NCBI GenBank assembly: GCA_045655805.1
Contig: JAZOPZ010000003.1
Location: 56,467 to 120,466 of the forward strand
Source of the DNA: UBA11475 sp045655805
GTDB lineage: Bacteria; Bacillota; Clostridia; Christensenellales; Borkfalkiaceae
DNA length: 64,000 bases
Reading direction: 5' to 3'
The notes beneath the pieces are model-generated. The model did no database searches. It was given only the letters and a program-made list of their open reading frames with translations, and had not been told where the DNA came from. Below are positions 62,779 through 64,000 of the stretch, piece after piece (positions within the stretch are counted from its first letter, which is position 1; each line of letters starts with the position of its first letter). The position numbers were made by a program, and so were the translations under genes.

Positions 62779-63689
62779 AAAAAGTTATCGTTATAGGTGG
62801 GTGTACTGCAAGTGGTAAAACTTCTTTAGCGATAGAGATTGCGAAAAAACTTAATACTGAAATTATTTCGGCAGATTCTCTAATCGTCTACAAAGGTCTT
62901 GATATAGGTACGGCAAAACCAACTACGGCTGAAATGCAAGGTGTTAAGCATCATTTGATTGACGTTTGTGGTCCTACTGACGATTTTAGCGTGAGTGATT
63001 ACGAAAGGTTGGCCACTCCGATTATTAACGATTTGCATGATAATGGCAAAATCCCCGTTATTTGTGGTGGTACGGGTTTTTATATAAACTCTTTACTATT
63101 TGACCTTTCGTACGGACAAGTGGCTATGAGCGCCGATATTCGCCTCAAATACGAAGAATTAGCAAAAGAAAAAGGCGTTAATGCCGTTCACGACGTATTG
63201 AAGGAAATAGACCCTGTTTCGGCTGAGGATATACACGCCAATAATCTTAAAAGAGTAATAAGAGCGATAGAAATTTACGAAATTTCAGGAAAGCGTAAAT
63301 CAGATATTAATGACGGATTAAATAAAAAATACGATTATAGTGCGTTTACAATAGATTATCCTAGAGAGGTTTTATACGATAGGATTGATAAACGAGTTGA
63401 TATTATGTTTAAAAACGGTCTTTTAGACGAAGTTACTGCTTTGCTTAAAAACGGTGTTTTAAAGACTTCGCAATCAATGCAAGGCATAGGGTATAAAGAG
63501 TTTTTTGATTATTTTGACGGTAAAATTAATTTAGTAGAACTTAAAGATTTAATTAAATTAAACACTAGACATTATGCAAAAAGGCAAATAACTTTCTTTA
63601 AACGTCTAGATGGTATAATAAATATACCTTATGATTTAGACGATAAAGTTAATTTTGTTTTAAAAAATTCAGGGCTTATAATAGAATAG
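62757..63689 (+). CDS. miaA: tRNA dimethylallyltransferase MiaA
   Basis: A 310-residue enzyme that adds an isopentenyl group to adenosine 37. The P-loop is GGCTASGKTSLAIEIAKKL, then EIISADSLIVYKGLDIGTAK and DDFSVSDYE; GGTGFYINSLLFDL and QITFFKRL are later family motifs. Its start lies 22 bases inside mutL with weak ribosome binding. Together with miaB it makes ms2i6A, so the operon joins mismatch repair and tRNA modification. Confidence 0.96.
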   Translation: MVQENSLKKVIVIGGCTASGKTSLAIEIAKKLNTEIISADSLIVYKGLDIGTAKPTTAEMQGVKHHLIDVCGPTDDFSVSDYERLATPIINDLHDNGKIPVICGGTGFYINSLLFDLSYGQVAMSADIRLKYEELAKEKGVNAVHDVLKEIDPVSAEDIHANNLKRVIRAIEIYEISGKRKSDINDGLNKKYDYSAFTIDYPREVLYDRIDKRVDIMFKNGLLDEVTALLKNGVLKTSQSMQGIGYKEFFDYFDGKINLVELKDLIKLNTRHYAKRQITFFKRLDGIINIPYDLDDKVNFVLKNSGLIIE

Positions 63690-64000
63690 TTGCTTTAAAC
63701 ATTATTATATAATACAAGAGCCACTCAAAGCCGAGTCCCTACAAGCGGTTCGGCAACTAAATAAATCCTAAACGGATTTGTGATATTCGTCTAACGACGA
63801 GTTATATTGCCTATCGGCAGTTATATTTGCTTAACGGCAAGTTGTGGATTTATTTAATATAACTTTGGCGTTAGCCAAAATATAACGCAAAACTTGTCTT
63901 GCATATCACTTTTAGCCACAAGGCTAAAAATAAAACTAAATTATTTTAATCTTTTGTGGATAAGAAAAGCCCACCATATTTCGCTTTAAGGCGAAATATG
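63690..64000. repeat. Dense array of short hairpins after miaA, continuing past the window
   Basis: No gene is seen. Hairpins in order: GCCGA/TCGGC (63730-63754), AAATCC/GGATTT (63763-63779), TCGTC taac GACGA (63787-63800), TGCC tatc GGCA (63808-63819), TTGCT taac GGCAA (63827-63840), TTTGGC gtta GCCAAA (63864-63879), TTTTAGCC acaa GGCTAAAA (63910-63929), CATATTTCGC/GCGAAATATG (63975-64000). GTTATATT-type linkers separate hairpins 3 to 5 and occur inverted around the sixth. An 11-bp outer stem TAAATAAATCC (63758-63768) / GGATTTATTTA (63846-63856) encloses hairpins 3 to 5. Confidence 0.85.

Noticed and set aside
63730..64000. CRISPR array
   Set aside because: The repeats are short, degenerate and self-complementary, with no constant-length spacers and no cas genes in the window.

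Overview
The window looks like a chromosomal stretch of an AT-rich, low-GC, spore-forming Firmicute of the class Clostridia, probably uncultured and possibly gut-associated. The evidence is the spoIIAA-spoIIAB-sigF operon, spoVAC-spoVAD-spoVAE, a yunB homologue, a phenylalanine T-box, sigma-A promoters with 16-18 bp spacers, strong AGGAG ribosome binding sites and Clostridia-type hypothetical clusters (DUF5685 plus a J-domain protein). The code is standard: TGA ends at least five genes here, four of them in ATGA start/stop overlaps. A species cannot be named from the sequence alone.

Layout. 1-12.7 kb is mostly housekeeping: a DegV fragment, a zinc-less MDR oxidoreductase, rpmE, a YqhQ-PrmC fusion, prfA, an aminotransferase, an orphan P-loop protein, thrC, trpS, the DUF5685/J-like/membrane trio and an RlmD-type methyltransferase. 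12.8-20.6 kb is a carbohydrate region: a broken GH36 alpha-galactosidase, a clan GH-A hydrolase, a broken MFS transporter, an intact MFS transporter and an intact GH2 enzyme. 20.7-27.4 kb has a membrane protein of unknown function and a glycerol-3-phosphate operon (two FAD enzymes, a DUF1667 protein, a GlpP antiterminator, a HAD phosphatase, a GtrA protein). 27.5-30.2 kb has an amidase whose start codon lies in a perfect hairpin, and a third broken gene, hydrolase-like.

30.3-40.5 kb is an accessory island. It holds a tyrosine integrase, a TetR-type regulator preceded by a leader full of dyads, and an operon resembling Bacillus tapA-sipW-tasA: a small membrane-anchored Ig-like protein, a SipW-type signal peptidase with a long cytoplasmic tail, a membrane partner, and three exported proteins with SipW-type signal peptides, two of which carry very different C-terminal repeat domains. 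A serine-recombinase remnant follows, and inverted copies of a ~44 bp terminator-containing repeat bracket the block. It is the best candidate here for an undescribed system: a mobile surface-fibre or adhesin module with its own export peptidase.

40.5-64 kb returns to core genes: six tRNA genes on the minus strand (Pro, Met or Ile2, Asp, Phe, Thr, Tyr in transcription order), the sporulation genes, T-box-pheST, mutS2, a cysteine desulfurase with thiI, a class A PBP on the minus strand, and miaB-mutS-mutL-miaA. After miaA the last 270 bases are an unusual dense array of short hairpins, several sharing a TAAC-type loop and a GTTATATT linker, which no gene explains.
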